From Pseudomonas hygromyciniae (GTDB lineage: Bacteria > Pseudomonadota > Gammaproteobacteria > Pseudomonadales > Pseudomonadaceae), in the NCBI RefSeq assembly GCF_016925675.1, contig NZ_CP070506.1, positions 4,524,501 to 4,588,500 of the forward strand: DNA of 64,000 nucleotides. The letters are read 5' to 3'. Shown in pieces: positions 29,089-39,815 of the stretch; position 1 is the stretch's first letter; every line of letters begins with the position of its first letter. The translations under genes and the position numbers were made by a program. The notes below the pieces were generated by a model, which saw nothing but the letters and a program-made list of their open reading frames with translations, had not been told where the DNA came from and did not search any database.

Positions 29089-30159
29089 AAGGCTAGATCC
29101 TCAGGTGTGAATGTCATCTTGAATGAACGATAGGGAGCGAAGTCGCTTGGTTTCATTCCCTGCATCTCGGTCAACCGGCCAATATTCTTGACCGCTGCAA
29201 CCGCTGAACTGTCGAACGAACCGTCGCCACTGGACTTGGCCACGCTGACCGAAGTCACCGTACCGTCCGGCAACATGCCGATCTGCAGCACCACTGTCAT
29301 GCCTTTGCGTGCTGAAGGTGGACGTGTCCAGCCTTCTGCCGCGCGCGCCCGAATCAGGTCGTCGAAACTGCCCGCGACTTCGTCACCACGCTCATCGGCC
29401 AAGGCCTGCTGACGTTGCGGCGTGTCAGAAAGCAAATCTGCCAAGGCCTGGGCCTTTTTGTCTTCGGCGGATTTGCGAGCTGCTTCCTGGGCCTTTTTTC
29501 TTCGAGGCATCGGCGGCAGCTTTCTTCTTCGCATCATCGGCGATTTTCTTCTTCGCCTCGTCTGCTTCAGCTTTTTTCTTGGCGTCTTCGGCGGCTTTCT
29601 TCTTCGCGTCTTCGACTATCTTCTTCTTGGCTTCTTCAGCGGCCTTTTTCTTGGCCTCTTCTTCAGCCGCTTTCTTGGCTTCTTCTTCAGATTTCTTCTT
29701 GGCTATATCAGCCAATTGTTTCTCTTCGGCTTTTTTAGCTTCGGCAGCTTTCTCGGCTTTCTTGGCTTCATCAGCCTTTTTCGCCTCGTCGGCCTTCTTC
29801 GCTTCGTCAGCCTTTTTCGATTCTTCGGCCTTTTGAGCCGCCTCTTCTTTCTTTTGTTCCGCAGCAGCCTTCACCGCTTCCTGCTCGACCTTCTTCTGTT
29901 CCATCTGTTCGACTTCAGTCTGGCGCGCAGCCGACTTCTGGGCCTCACCCGCAATCTTCTGATTGGTCTGGGTGGTGGCCTGACTCTTCGATTTCAGCTG
30001 ATACAGGGTCGCCTGCACGATCGGCTTGGCTGGCGGCAGCTCCGGCGTCATGGCAAAGCTGACAAACAGCATGCCAAACACCAGAACGTGCAGGGCAATT
30101 GCCCAGACGCTAGGCCAGAAGAAGCTTTCCGAGGCGGACGGCTCTCGCTGTTGGTGCAT
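29085..30159 (-). pseudogene. tolA: TolA, split by an apparent one-base frameshift
   Basis: Inner-membrane protein that spans the periplasm and couples the TolQR motor to Pal/TolB. The N-terminal part (244 codons from 30159) has a membrane helix (about 18-38) and a long Lys/Ala/Glu-rich helical domain. The C-terminal domain III (ending [12 protein letters not shown]) lies in another frame, entered at the A6 run 29494-29499 (minus strand). Removing one A restores a single 357-residue reading frame through KKKAQEAARKS. The gene overlaps tolR by one base and tolB by four. Sequence error is likelier than a true mutation, since tolA is important for envelope integrity; slippage on the A run is a third option. 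Confidence 0.85.
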
Positions 30160-30620
30160 CAGGGCGCCTCGGTAATCAAGCCAACATTACCGACCCCGGC
30201 CTTCTGCAGCCCGCCCATGGCGCCCATGACGGAACCGTAGTCGACCGACTTGTCACCGCGGATGAAGACCTGGGTGTGCTTGCCGCCTTCGTTGCCGGCG
30301 CGAATGATCTTGGTCACGGCGTCGGTCATCTGCGGCAAGGTCATGGCCTTGTCCTGTTGCTTCTGGGTGTCGACTTCGCTGCCAAGGTTCCAGTAATAGG
30401 TCTTGTCAGCCTTGATCGAGATGGTCAGGACCTGGGTGTTGTTGTCCTGGGGCAAGGCTTCGCTGGAAACCTTGGGCAGATCAACCTTCACACCCTGATT
30501 GAGCATCGGCGCGGTCACCATGAAGATCACCAGCAGCACCAGCATCACGTCGATGTAAGGCACTACGTTCATCTCGGCGACCGGCTTGCGCTTTTTGCGA
30601 GCTCGAGCGATTAAAGCCAT
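30159..30620 (-). CDS. tolR: Tol-Pal system protein TolR
   Basis: 153 residues with one N-terminal membrane helix (about 20-40) carrying the conserved ion-path aspartate in VVPYIDVMLVLLVIFMV. The ExbD/TolR-type periplasmic domain follows. It forms the proton-driven motor with TolQ. It ends in an ATGA overlap with tolA and starts 14 bases after tolQ. Confidence 0.96.
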   Translation of the reverse strand: MALIARARKKRKPVAEMNVVPYIDVMLVLLVIFMVTAPMLNQGVKVDLPKVSSEALPQDNNTQVLTISIKADKTYYWNLGSEVDTQKQQDKAMTLPQMTDAVTKIIRAGNEGGKHTQVFIRGDKSVDYGSVMGAMGGLQKAGVGNVGLITEAP

Positions 30621-30634
30621 TGGGAATTACCTGC

Positions 30635-31330
30635 TTATTCTTCGCTGGTGTGCACTTTACGGTGCAGGATCGCCTGGAACTCATCGGCGAAGGTGTAGTA
30701 ACGGCCAATCAGGGTTTCGCTGGTGGCGGCGAAACGGTTGTAGGCAATTACTGCGGGGATTGCAGCGAACAGGCCGATGGCAGTGGCGATCAGCGCTTCG
30801 GCGATACCCGGGGCCACGGTGGCCAGGGTCGCTTGCTGGGCCGTTGCCAGGCCACGGAAGGAGTTCATGATGCCCCATACGGTACCGAACAGACCGATGT
30901 AGGGGCTGACCGAACCGACGGTAGCGAGGAACGGCAGGCTCTGTTCGAGCTTTTCTTCCTCACGGGAGATCGCTACGCGCATTGCACGGGCCACGCCTTC
31001 CATGACCGCTTCGGGGTCAACGCCGGGCTGCTGGCGCAGGCGGGAGAATTCCTTGAAGCCGGCGCGGAAGATCTGTTCTACGCCCGAATCCGGGTCTGGG
31101 TTGCTGCCTGCCTGGCGATACAGCTTGGACAGGTCGATACCCGACCAGAAGCGCTCTTCGAAGCTCTCCAGGGCGCGTCGACCGGCGCGCAGCAGGTTGC
31201 TGCGCTGAAAAATCATGACCCATGAGGTAACCGATGCGGCTACCAGGGTCAGCATGACCAGTTGAACCACGACACTGGCATTGCTGACCAGGCTCCACAT
31301 GGAGGAATGGTCGACGACGGTAGGTTCCAC
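30635..31330 (-). CDS. tolQ: Tol-Pal system protein TolQ
   Basis: 231 residues, MotA/ExbB/TolQ family, with three membrane segments (about 15-38, 135-158, 170-195) and the conserved stretches SPYIGLFGTVWGIM and ATVAPGIAEALIATAIGLF. Proton-channel partner of TolR. It is separated by one base from the preceding ybgC. Confidence 0.96.
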   Translation of the reverse strand: MEPTVVDHSSMWSLVSNASVVVQLVMLTLVAASVTSWVMIFQRSNLLRAGRRALESFEERFWSGIDLSKLYRQAGSNPDPDSGVEQIFRAGFKEFSRLRQQPGVDPEAVMEGVARAMRVAISREEEKLEQSLPFLATVGSVSPYIGLFGTVWGIMNSFRGLATAQQATLATVAPGIAEALIATAIGLFAAIPAVIAYNRFAATSETLIGRYYTFADEFQAILHRKVHTSEE

Positions 31331-31331
31331 G

Positions 31332-31787
31332 CTAAATCTCCTGCTTTGATTGTTGACCCGCGCCGCTCACGTTGGCAAAGGCCGCACGTAGAGTTTCGGG
31401 AATGGCCCTGGGTTTCAAACTGTTGGTGCGCACACACGCCACCAGGAACTGCCCCTCACAGAGCAGCGTTGCATCCGTTGCCCGCCTGACCTGCTGTTTA
31501 AAGCGCAGGCTTGCACGGTTCAATTCGATTACCTCTGCGCTGACCAGCAATTCATCGTCCAGTCGCGCCGGCGCGTAGTAACGTGCCTCGCTGGAATGCA
31601 CGACAAATAACAGGTCCTCCCCTGCAAGCGCGGATTGGGCAAAGCCCAGCTCCCGCAACCGCTCGGTTCGAGCCCGCTCCATGAATTTCAGGTAATTGAC
31701 GTAATACACGATGCCGCCCGCATCGGTGTCCTCGTAATAAACGCGACAGCGATGTGCGAACGACTGATCCCCGTTTTGCGCGCGCAT
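31332..31787 (-). CDS. ybgC: Tol-Pal associated acyl-CoA thioesterase YbgC
   Basis: 151 residues, hot-dog fold thioesterase of the 4-hydroxybenzoyl-CoA type. The catalytic motif [20 protein letters not shown] (YEDTDAGG) is near residue 16. First gene of the tol-pal operon; its exact substrate in the cell is not settled. The 138-base gap to ruvB holds no gene and probably the operon promoter. Confidence 0.94.
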   Translation of the reverse strand: MRAQNGDQSFAHRCRVYYEDTDAGGIVYYVNYLKFMERARTERLRELGFAQSALAGEDLLFVVHSSEARYYAPARLDDELLVSAEVIELNRASLRFKQQVRRATDATLLCEGQFLVACVRTNSLKPRAIPETLRAAFANVSGAGQQSKQEI

Positions 31788-31925
31788 ACTCTAGTGCTTA
31801 CTCCTCAGGTTGCCAATCCGGCCAGGCAACTGTTTTTCATTCTCTGCAACATTTCTAACGAAAGAATGACGACGCCAGCCACTAGGACAGCACAAACGTC
31901 GAATAAATCGACTCGCCATGCCTTT

Positions 31926-32984
31926 TTAATCGTCCACTGCATCAAGGAATTCGTCTACCACAGGCATCTCCCCCAATCGTGACGGAATGTTTAACCCAAA
32001 GTGCAAATACGCATGGCGCGTGACCACACGCCCCCTCGGCGTACGCATGATGTAACCCTGTTGAATCAGGTAGGGCTCCAGAACATCCTCGATGGTATGA
32101 CGCTCCTCACTGATGGCAGCGGCCAGGCTGTCCACGCCCACCGGTCCACCATCGAATTTCTCGATCATGGTCAACAGCAGACGCCGATCCTGATGATCGA
32201 AACCATGCTCATCGACGTCCAGCAGGTTCAACGCCAGGTCGGCCACGGCCTTGGTGATATGCCCCTTGGCCCGCACTTCGGCAAAGTCCCGCACCCGGCG
32301 CAGCAAGCGGTTGGCGATCCGCGGCGTGCCACGGGCGCGCCGGGCAATCTCGAAGGCGCCTTCCGGGTCGAGCGGCAAGCCGAGAATCCCCGCCGAACGA
32401 CTGACAATCGTCGCCAGGTCAGCAGTGCTATAGAACTCTAGACGTTGAACAATGCCGAAACGGTCTCGCAACGGGTTGGTGAGCATCCCCGCACGGGTGG
32501 TGGCGCCGACCAGGGTGAACGGCGGCAGGTCGAGCTTGATCGATCGCGCAGCCGGCCCTTCGCCAATCATGATATCCAGCTGGAAGTCTTCCATAGCCGG
32601 GTACAGCACCTCTTCGACGATGGGCGACAACCGGTGGATTTCGTCGATGAACAGCACGTCATGGGGCTCAAGGTTGGTCAACAGCGCGGCCAGGTCGCCC
32701 GGGCGCTCCAACACCGGGCCGGAGGTGCTCTTGATCGACACCCCCATTTCCTGGGCGATGATATTGGCCAGGGTGGTCTTGCCCAGACCTGGTGGGCCGA
32801 AAATCAACGTGTGGTCCAGGGACTCGGCACGCCCGCGCGCCGCCTGGATGAACAACTCCATCTGCTCGCGCACGGTGGGTTGGCCGATGTAGTCGGCAAG
32901 GCTCAGGGGGCGAATGGCCCGATCCTGGACCTCTTCACGGTCACGAGGGCCGGTGGCCGCAATCAGACGATCAGCTTCAATCAC
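31926..32984 (-). CDS. ruvB: Holliday junction branch migration ATPase RuvB
   Basis: 352 residues, AAA+ motor. Walker A is GPPGLGKTT near residue 65, Walker B is FIDEIHR, the sensor-type GATTRAG follows, and a C-terminal winged helix ends with [12 protein letters not shown]. It uses a GTG start at 32984, directly after the ruvA stop (TAA at 32985-32987); the ribosome binding site AAGGGA lies within the end of ruvA. Works with RuvA and RuvC in recombinational repair. Confidence 0.97.
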   Translation of the reverse strand: MIEADRLIAATGPRDREEVQDRAIRPLSLADYIGQPTVREQMELFIQAARGRAESLDHTLIFGPPGLGKTTLANIIAQEMGVSIKSTSGPVLERPGDLAALLTNLEPHDVLFIDEIHRLSPIVEEVLYPAMEDFQLDIMIGEGPAARSIKLDLPPFTLVGATTRAGMLTNPLRDRFGIVQRLEFYSTADLATIVSRSAGILGLPLDPEGAFEIARRARGTPRIANRLLRRVRDFAEVRAKGHITKAVADLALNLLDVDEHGFDHQDRRLLLTMIEKFDGGPVGVDSLAAAISEERHTIEDVLEPYLIQQGYIMRTPRGRVVTRHAYLHFGLNIPSRLGEMPVVDEFLDAVDD

Positions 32985-33596
32985 TTAAATCATTCCCTTC
33001 AGGGCTCGGCGGATCATGTCTTCAGCGCTCAGGTTCTTGTCCTTGATGGCCGACACCGCCTTGCTGGCTTCCTGGGGCTTGTAACCCAGGGAAATCAGCG
33101 CATTGACGGCGTCGCTTTCGGCACTGGCAACCTGGGCCGCCGGCAGATCCGGCTGGTTGGGTACCAGGGCAAACATGCTTGGCACCACTTCCCAGGCCTT
33201 GAAGCGGTCCTTGAGCTCTACCAGCAGACGTTCGGCGGTTTTCTTGCCGACACCCGGCACCTTGGTCAGCGCCGAGGTGTCCTGGGCCGAAACGGCACGT
33301 ACCAGTTCGTCCACTTCCAGGCTCGACATCAATGCCAGGGCCAGTTTCGGGCCTACGCCATTAAGGCGGATCAGTTCACGGAAGAAGTCCCGGTCGCGCT
33401 TGCCGATGAAACCATAGAGTAGTTGCGCGTCTTCGCGCACCACCAGGTGGGTGTGCAAGGTTATCGGTTCACCGACCGACGGTAGGCGATACAGGGTGGT
33501 CATGGGCACTTCCAGCTCATACCCCAACCCGTTTACATCCAGAATCAGGTGCGGCGGCTGTTTCTCAGCCAGGGTGCCGCGCAAGCGTCCAATCAC
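32985..33596 (-). CDS. ruvA: Holliday junction DNA-binding protein RuvA
   Basis: 203 residues: N-terminal OB fold (MIGRLRGTL), two helix-hairpin-helix motifs ([13 protein letters not shown] and [13 protein letters not shown]) and a C-terminal domain that binds RuvB. Forms a tetramer on the junction. It lies between ruvC and ruvB in the normal order. Confidence 0.97.
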   Translation of the reverse strand: MIGRLRGTLAEKQPPHLILDVNGLGYELEVPMTTLYRLPSVGEPITLHTHLVVREDAQLLYGFIGKRDRDFFRELIRLNGVGPKLALALMSSLEVDELVRAVSAQDTSALTKVPGVGKKTAERLLVELKDRFKAWEVVPSMFALVPNQPDLPAAQVASAESDAVNALISLGYKPQEASKAVSAIKDKNLSAEDMIRRALKGMI

Positions 33597-33659
33597 GGTT
33601 CAGATCCTTAAAACTTGAGGTCAGATCGGGGGCTGACCATAACGATTGCGCTGATGCTA

Positions 33660-34184
33660 TCAGAGACGCAGGCGCCCGCCACGACTGCGTGCCGTACCGA
33701 GGCCGTGGGGCAGCAGACTGGAACGGGTGTGGGCATGGCAAATGGCGATGGCCAGCGCGTCAGAGGCGTCGATCTGTGGTTTTGACGTGAGCTTGAGCAT
33801 GTGCATGACCATCATCTGCACCTGCTCTTTATTGGCCGCACCGGTACCGACCACGGCCTGCTTGACCTGGGTCGCGGTGTATTCAGCTATTTCCATACCC
33901 TCCTCCGCCCCGGCAACAATGGCTGCGCCACGGGCCTGACCCAGCTTCAGGGCCGAGTCGGCGTTTTTGGCCATGAACACCTTTTCAATGCCCATGGTCA
34001 CCGGCCCATAGGTCTGGATCACTTCCCGCACGCCGCGATAGACAATCTGCAAACGCTCGGCCAGCTCCCCGGCGCCGGTACGGATACACCCCGACGCCAC
34101 GTAGATGCAGCCACGCGGAGTCTGCTGCACCACGCCAAAGCCAGTGATGCGCGAACCGGGGTCGATACCTAGGATTAAAGTCAT
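33660..34184 (-). CDS. ruvC: Holliday junction resolvase RuvC
   Basis: 174 residues from the ATG at 34184 ([17 protein letters not shown]); the frame remains open upstream into a REP element, and that part is not coding. Acidic catalytic residues are visible in GIDPGS, GIEKVF and [12 protein letters not shown]. Cuts junctions after RuvAB migration. The REP pair and yebC lie upstream. Confidence 0.96.
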   Translation of the reverse strand: MTLILGIDPGSRITGFGVVQQTPRGCIYVASGCIRTGAGELAERLQIVYRGVREVIQTYGPVTMGIEKVFMAKNADSALKLGQARGAAIVAGAEEGMEIAEYTATQVKQAVVGTGAANKEQVQMMVMHMLKLTSKPQIDASDALAIAICHAHTRSSLLPHGLGTARSRGGRLRL

Positions 34185-34232
34185 AACGCCTGCAGGTTGG
34201 GTGAACACATTTTTTGATACAGAGAAGATCCC

Positions 34233-34323
34233 ATGTGGGAGCGGGCTTGCTCGCGAAAGCGGTACTTCAGTCACGCATGTACTGACTGACAGACCGCTTT
34301 CGCGAGCAAGCCCGCTCCCACAT
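34233..34323. repeat. REP pair (REPIN-like), yebC-ruvC gap
   Basis: Inverted copies of the ATGTGGGAGCGGGCTTGCTC class with near-perfect arms extending through TCGCGAAAGCGGT. The third copy of this class in the window. Confidence 0.88.
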
Positions 34324-34341
34324 TTTGGTCTACACCAGCCT

Positions 34342-35088
<747 letters not shown>

Positions 35089-35157
35089 AACACAACTCCG
35101 AAATTCTTATAGAAACCTTTCAATCCCACCCCAGGCAGGATTTCCCTCGTTTAAACA

Positions 35158-35187
35158 CAAAGGCGCATCCGAAGATGCGCCTTTTTG
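35158..35187 (-). terminator. Terminator of aspS
   Basis: Stem AGGCGCATC / GATGCGCCT closed by a TTCG tetraloop on the minus strand and followed by T-rich sequence. On the plus strand it is followed by TTTTT, so it could work in both directions. Confidence 0.75.
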
Positions 35188-35224
35188 ACTGCGTACAACC
35201 TTATCGCGCTTTCACGCCGCAGCC

Positions 35225-37000
35225 TTACTCAGCCTTCGGCGCCTCGCGCAGACGGATGTGCAGCTCGCGCAGTGCCTTGGCATCCACCACACCTGGAGCC
35301 TGGGTCATTACGTCCGCAGCACTCTGGGTTTTCGGGAAGGCAATCACTTCACGGATCGACTGGGCACCGGTCATCAGCATCACCAGACGGTCAAGGCCGA
35401 AGGCCAGGCCACCGTGGGGTGGAGCGCCGTATTTCAGGGCGTCGAGCAGGAAGCCGAATTTTTCTTCCTGCTCCGCTTCGTTGATGCCCAGCAGGCGGAA
35501 GACCGATTGCTGCATCTCTTTGCGGTGGATACGGATCGAACCGCCACCCAGCTCAGTGCCGTTGAGCACCATGTCGTAGGCGCGGGACAGAGCGCCAGCC
35601 GGGTTGGCTTCCAGCTCTTGCGGCGTGCACTTGGGCGCGGTGAACGGGTGGTGCAGGGCGCTGAAGCTGCCGTCGTCGTTTTCTTCGAACATCGGGAAGT
35701 CGACGACCCACATCGGGGCCCACTTGCAGGTCAGCAGGTCGAGGTCGTGACCCAGCTTGATCCGCAGCGCGCCCAGGGCCTCGCTGACGATCTTGGCCTT
35801 GTCGGCGCCGAAGAACACGATATCGCCATCAACTGCACCCACGCGATCGAGGATCACATTGAGCTTGTCTTCCGGGATATTCTTGACGATTGGCGACTGC
35901 AGGCCTTCAACACCTTTGGCACGCTCGTTGACCTTGATGTAAGCCAGGCCCTTGGCGCCGTAGATGCCGACGAACTTGGTGTAGTCGTCGATCTGCTTGC
36001 GCGGCATGCTCGCGCCGCCTGGTACACGCAGTGCGGCAATGCGGCATTTCGGGTCGTTGGCCGGGCCGCTGAACACCTTGAAGTCCACTTCCTTGAGCTG
36101 ATCGGCAACGTCGACCAGTTCCAGCGGGTTACGCAGGTCTGGCTTGTCGGAACCGTAGCGGCGCATGGCCTCTTCGAAGGTCATGTGCGGGAACTCGCCG
36201 AATTCCAGACCCAGCACTTCCTTGAACAGGTTGCGGATCATTTCTTCGGTCAGGCCCATGATCTCTTTTTCATCGAGGAAGCTGGTCTCGATGTCGATCT
36301 GGGTGAATTCAGGCTGGCGATCGGCGCGCAGGTCTTCGTCACGGAAGCACTTGGCGATCTGGTAGTAACGGTCGAAGCCAGCGACCATCAGCAGTTGCTT
36401 GAACAACTGCGGTGATTGCGGCAGGGCGAAGAAGCTACCGGCGTGGGTACGGCTTGGCACCAGGTAGTCACGTGCGCCTTCTGGGGTAGCACGGGTCAGA
36501 ATCGGCGTCTCGACGTCGAGGAAGCCGTTCTCGTCGAGGAAGCGACGGATGCTGGTGGTCATGCGCGAACGCAGGCGCAGCTTCTCGGCCATTTCCGGGC
36601 GACGCAGATCGAGGAAGCGATAACGCAGGCGGGTTTCTTCGCCAACGTCGGAGAACTCGTTGAGTGGGAACGGCGGGGTTTCCGATTCGTTCAGCACTTC
36701 CAGCTCGTAACCCAGGACTTCGATCATGCCCGACGCCATATTGGCGTTGGTGGCACCGGCCGGACGCAGGCGAACCTTACCGGTGATTTTCACGACGTAC
36801 TCGCTGCGCACGCGGTCAGCGGCGGCGAAGCTCTCGGCGCGATCCGGGTCGAATACCACCTGGGCCAGACCGTCACGATCACGGATATCGAGGAAAATCA
36901 CCCCGCCATGGTCTCGGCGACGGTGAACCCATCCGCAAAGGGTGATTTCCTGACCTTCCAGGGTCTCGTTCAGTTGGCCGCAATAGTGGCTGCGCATCAT
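35225..37000 (-). CDS. aspS: Aspartyl-tRNA synthetase
   Basis: 591 residues from the ATG at 37000 ([10 protein letters not shown]), the usual bacterial-type length. An N-terminal OB anticodon domain ([20 protein letters not shown], given in part), the class II motif 2 ([19 protein letters not shown]), a GAD insertion in the middle and motif 3 ([11 protein letters not shown]). Charges tRNA-Asp; in Pseudomonas the enzyme is known to be non-discriminating and also to charge tRNA-Asn. It starts 110 bases after the FmdB-type gene and may be co-transcribed with it. Confidence 0.97.
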   Translation of the reverse strand: MMRSHYCGQLNETLEGQEITLCGWVHRRRDHGGVIFLDIRDRDGLAQVVFDPDRAESFAAADRVRSEYVVKITGKVRLRPAGATNANMASGMIEVLGYELEVLNESETPPFPLNEFSDVGEETRLRYRFLDLRRPEMAEKLRLRSRMTTSIRRFLDENGFLDVETPILTRATPEGARDYLVPSRTHAGSFFALPQSPQLFKQLLMVAGFDRYYQIAKCFRDEDLRADRQPEFTQIDIETSFLDEKEIMGLTEEMIRNLFKEVLGLEFGEFPHMTFEEAMRRYGSDKPDLRNPLELVDVADQLKEVDFKVFSGPANDPKCRIAALRVPGGASMPRKQIDDYTKFVGIYGAKGLAYIKVNERAKGVEGLQSPIVKNIPEDKLNVILDRVGAVDGDIVFFGADKAKIVSEALGALRIKLGHDLDLLTCKWAPMWVVDFPMFEENDDGSFSALHHPFTAPKCTPQELEANPAGALSRAYDMVLNGTELGGGSIRIHRKEMQQSVFRLLGINEAEQEEKFGFLLDALKYGAPPHGGLAFGLDRLVMLMTGAQSIREVIAFPKTQSAADVMTQAPGVVDAKALRELHIRLREAPKAE

Positions 37001-37110
37001 GGTAGTGGTTTCACTTCTCGTAATTCGAAATTCGGTGGAGTTCCTGCTCGGACACCGCACCTGTTGAGTCAGGTCACGGATAATGCAGGAGCTCGCGCGT
37101 AGAGTTCAAC

Positions 37111-37332
37111 TCAGTCTGCTTTGTCGCCGCCTGCCAGATTCTTCTTGGCGCCGGTCTTGAAGTCGGTTTCGTACCAGCCGCTACCGCTCAGGCGAAAGCC
37201 CGGCATGGACAACATCTTTTTCAACTCGGGCGCCTGGCAAGCAGGGCAATCGACCAACGGCGCGTCGCTGATCTTTTGAATGGCTTCCAGCTGGTGACCA
37301 CAGGAAGCGCATTGGTAATCGTACATGGGCAT
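37111..37332 (-). CDS. FmdB-family zinc ribbon protein
   Basis: 73 residues. The N-terminus MPMYDYQCASCGHQLEAIQK and the second pair CPACQ give four zinc-binding cysteines in two CxxC pairs. The C-terminal tail is Gly/Lys-rich. Related to the FmdB regulatory protein family; its function is unknown. It lies upstream of aspS on the same strand. Confidence 0.92.
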   Translation of the reverse strand: MPMYDYQCASCGHQLEAIQKISDAPLVDCPACQAPELKKMLSMPGFRLSGSGWYETDFKTGAKKNLAGGDKAD

Positions 37333-37403
37333 GGAATATCTCGGCGATCACGTCACTGCTGCGCCACGCCCCGTACCAGCCGGTATGCGCAGCAAAGGGC
37401 GAG

Positions 37404-37409
37404 ATTATA
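37404..37409 (-). promoter_or_regulatory. Possible -10 box for the FmdB gene and aspS
   Basis: A perfect TATAAT on the minus strand, about 72 bases before the FmdB-type start. No convincing -35 box is seen at the right distance, so this is only a candidate. Confidence 0.35.
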
Positions 37410-37496
37410 TCCGTTAAATCGAGGCTGTGCAGCCGTAGCAACGTACAGCGCGTCATATAGAAACACCCCTGCCCCTTCTGATACAGGGTAACCCGT

Positions 37497-37847
37497 CTAC
37501 ATAACCCCAGCCTGATCTGCGGTGGATACCTGCCCTTTCAACGCATGGACCACACACACCACCCTGACCAGACCGCTGAAATTCTTGACCCCGCCATAAC
37601 GCAAGTGCACCTCGCGATCCACGTAAGACAGCAACGCACTGACCGAACAGGTATTGATCCTGGCTATTTCGCCAAGAATATTCCAATAGACCTCTTCAAG
37701 CCGCAGGCATGTGGAAAAACCATTCAACCGGACAGAACGCGATAACGGCCGTGCCAGCGCCATATCGAACCCTTTGACGAAGGGATCGATCTTTATCTTG
37801 TAGACGCCAGAAGTTTCCAGCCCCCCTTTACCCACACTACGCGACAT
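37497..37847 (-). CDS. Ribbon-helix-helix domain protein
   Basis: 116 residues. The central part (about 35-100; SVRLNGFSTCLRLEEVYWNI in part, then SVSALLSYVDREV) matches the RHH_4-type ribbon-helix-helix domain common in Pseudomonas, which is likely to bind DNA. An N-terminal extension of about 30 residues precedes it. The start at 37847 lacks a strong ribosome binding site, and MALARPLS further in is an alternative. Targets unknown. The gap up to 38040 holds only a hairpin. Confidence 0.78.
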   Translation of the reverse strand: MSRSVGKGGLETSGVYKIKIDPFVKGFDMALARPLSRSVRLNGFSTCLRLEEVYWNILGEIARINTCSVSALLSYVDREVHLRYGGVKNFSGLVRVVCVVHALKGQVSTADQAGVM

Positions 37848-38002
37848 ACACTTGACACTCCCTTGCCAAACGGCTCTTGAATACGCGGCTGTTATTAGCC
37901 GTTGAGCCTATAAAACATCAAGCAGGCAAGTGCAGCCAGAAGACGGAGAGTCGCTGTTCGTAGGACAAGCCAACACATGTGTCAGGAAGCAATCAGGTAA
38001 CA

Positions 38003-38029
38003 CCAGCGGCGCGTGCCAGGCGCCACTGG
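38003..38029 (-). terminator. Hairpin after the Dps-like gene
   Basis: An inverted repeat, CCAGCGGCGC / GCGCCACTGG with one mismatch, begins about 12 bases beyond the stop of the Dps-like gene. The following bases are not T-rich, so termination is uncertain. Confidence 0.35.
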
Positions 38030-38040
38030 ACAGCGGGGGC

Positions 38041-38514
38041 TTACTTGCCTTCGAGCAGTGAGCGCAACATCCAGGCGGTTTTTTCGTGAATCTGCATGCG
38101 CTGGGTCAGCAAGTCCGCGGTCGGCTCGTCGCTGACCTTGTCAAGCAACGGGAAAATCCCGCGGGCCGTACGGGTAACCGCTTCCTGGCCATCGACAAGT
38201 TGCTTGATCATGTTTTCAGCGCTGGGTACGCCTTCTTCTTCCTTGATCGAGGACAGGCGGGCATAAATGGAGTAAGCACCCGGCGCAGGAAAGCCCAGGG
38301 CACGAATACGTTCGGCGATCGAATCAACGGCCAGCGCCAGCTCGGTGTATTGCTCTTCAAACATCAAGTGCAATGTACGAAATTGCGGGCCCGTGACGTT
38401 CCAATGAAAGTTATGGGTTTTCAAATAAAGTACATAGGTATCTGAAAGCAGCCGCGAAAGCCCGTCAACAATGGATTTACGATCTTCTTCACTGATACCG
38501 ATATCGATTGCCAT
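38041..38514 (-). CDS. dps: Dps-family ferritin-like protein
   Basis: 157 residues from the ATG at 38514 (MAIDIGISE), preceded by AAGGGA. The Dps ferroxidase motif is visible: [14 protein letters not shown] near residue 38 and [20 protein letters not shown] (in part [19 protein letters not shown]). It forms dodecamers that store iron and protect DNA from peroxide. It is divergent from the membrane/cold-shock fusion; the 406-base gap (38515-38920) contains no gene I can support. Confidence 0.92.
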   Translation of the reverse strand: MAIDIGISEEDRKSIVDGLSRLLSDTYVLYLKTHNFHWNVTGPQFRTLHLMFEEQYTELALAVDSIAERIRALGFPAPGAYSIYARLSSIKEEEGVPSAENMIKQLVDGQEAVTRTARGIFPLLDKVSDEPTADLLTQRMQIHEKTAWMLRSLLEGK

Positions 38515-38920
38515 GTTTATTCCCTTCAATTAATGAAAATTCATTGATCAGGTGCTAACCCACTCTAGCAAGAGTGCTCGCCTTGCGCAGCCCTAGCGCC
38601 GCAGGAGGCCTGCGGCAAATCGCCCTTTTGCAGCGCCCACGACCAAAACCGGCAAGGCCTGGCGCGGCCAGAAAACCCCCGAACCTCTCTAGAACAGGGG
38701 TTTGCCGCACAAATGCCATGATCTTCGCAACGCCTTGAAACGCTTGATTTGAGAAGGCACAGCCTTTGCTGTTAAATAGGCAGCGTGTCGCCACCGCTAT
38801 TTCCTGCGGCAAGCGGCATAGGCTGATAACCGCGCACGTGCCCAACGCCTCCCATTGTTCAGAAGCGAACCGTGCCAGTCAGCTCTTCCTCGTGATCCGT
38901 CTTAACGTGAGTTAATCAAA

Positions 38921-39523
38921 ATGTTGAAAATCGTCCACCTGCTAACGGGCGCTGCAGCTTTGCTGCTGTCCTTTATCCCGAGCCTGCAACCAGAAAGCCT
39001 GCCGTACCTGCAACAACACGACGCGCTGTACCTGGCTCTGTTCGGCCTTCTCAACCTGACGCTAGCGCCAGTGATTCCCTACTGGAACAAAGGCACACGC
39101 CATCAACTGCAAAACCTGGTCAGCGCTTTGCTGGTACTGACTGTCGTCGTACAAACCCTCACCCTCCTGGCCCCCATGCCTGAAGTCGGCGGCCATCCAG
39201 CCATCCTGCTCAGCCTGGCCATCGCTGTGGTCGCTATCGTTCTTCACCTGGCCATCAGCTTCTACCGCTCATCTGCCCCTGCCACCTCGCAAAACTACGA
39301 CATGACCAACCGGGATACCGGGACCGTCAAGTGGTTCAACACTTCCAAAGGCTTCGGTTTTATTTCCCGGGACTCGGGCGACGATATCTTCGTCCACTTC
39401 CGGGCCATCCGCGGCGAAGGCCATCGTGTTCTGGTGGAAGGCCAGCGCGTGGAGTTTTCCGTCATGAACCGAGACAAAGGCCTGCAAGCTGAAGACGTGA
39501 TCGCCGCCCTGCCGCGTCGCTGA
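38921..39523 (+). CDS. Membrane protein with C-terminal cold-shock domain
   Basis: 200 residues. Four hydrophobic segments (about 4-20, 35-52, 64-83, 95-115) are followed by a linker and a full cold-shock domain (about 130-196) with [17 protein letters not shown] and DIFVHFRAI. The nucleic-acid-binding part would face the cytoplasm if the topology is N-in with four helices. The cold-shock part closely resembles the free protein at 18174. The known CSD-DUF1294 fusions have the opposite order (CSD first), so this is a different architecture. Function unknown; RNA handling at the membrane is only an inference. Good terminator downstream. Confidence 0.88.
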   Translation: MLKIVHLLTGAAALLLSFIPSLQPESLPYLQQHDALYLALFGLLNLTLAPVIPYWNKGTRHQLQNLVSALLVLTVVVQTLTLLAPMPEVGGHPAILLSLAIAVVAIVLHLAISFYRSSAPATSQNYDMTNRDTGTVKWFNTSKGFGFISRDSGDDIFVHFRAIRGEGHRVLVEGQRVEFSVMNRDKGLQAEDVIAALPRR

Positions 39524-39540
39524 TTTCAGACCAGACCCGA

Positions 39541-39582
39541 AAAAAAACCGCGATGCAGCTGAAACTGCATCGCGGTTTTTTA
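39541..39582. terminator. Bidirectional terminator between the CSD fusion and slyX
   Basis: Perfect 17-base stem starting AAAAAACCGCGATGCAG with a CTGAAA loop, with A runs on the left and T runs on the right. It serves the two convergent genes. Confidence 0.9.
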
Positions 39583-39605
39583 TGGCCGCAAGTTTTCCCC
39601 TGCCC

Positions 39606-39812
39606 TCAATAATGAGGCGGTGGCGCTTCCTCCTCGGAGGATTCGAACTGCCCGCCCATTTCTTCCTGCCGCTTGAGCAGGGCAGTCATCTGCAATTGCA
39701 GGCGTTCTACCGCCCGCTGCTGGGCAACCAGGATGTCATTCAATGTCTCGATGGTGTCGTCTTGGAAAGCCAGGCGGCTCTCAAGGTCCATCACACGGTC
39801 TTGCAGGTCCAT
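39606..39812 (-). CDS. slyX: SlyX family protein
   Basis: 68 residues, almost wholly a coiled coil ([20 protein letters not shown], then [16 protein letters not shown]) and ending in the typical acidic/Pro tail PPPHY. Function unknown. Three bases separate it from the HIT gene, so they are co-transcribed. Confidence 0.93.
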   Translation of the reverse strand: MDLQDRVMDLESRLAFQDDTIETLNDILVAQQRAVERLQLQMTALLKRQEEMGGQFESSEEEAPPPHY

Positions 39813-39815
39813 GGT

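Noticed and set aside
29540..29900. Lys/Ala/Glu-coding repeats as a tandem DNA repeat or regulatory array
   Set aside because: They are the normal low-complexity helical domain of TolA.
32985..33000. Missing start codon for RuvB
   Set aside because: A GTG at 32984 with AAGGGA upstream serves as start; the family N-terminus begins here.
38555..38845. 96-codon frame in the gap between the Dps-like gene and the membrane/CSD fusion
   Set aside because: No ribosome binding site, no recognisable protein features, and it overlaps the region where both divergent promoters must lie.
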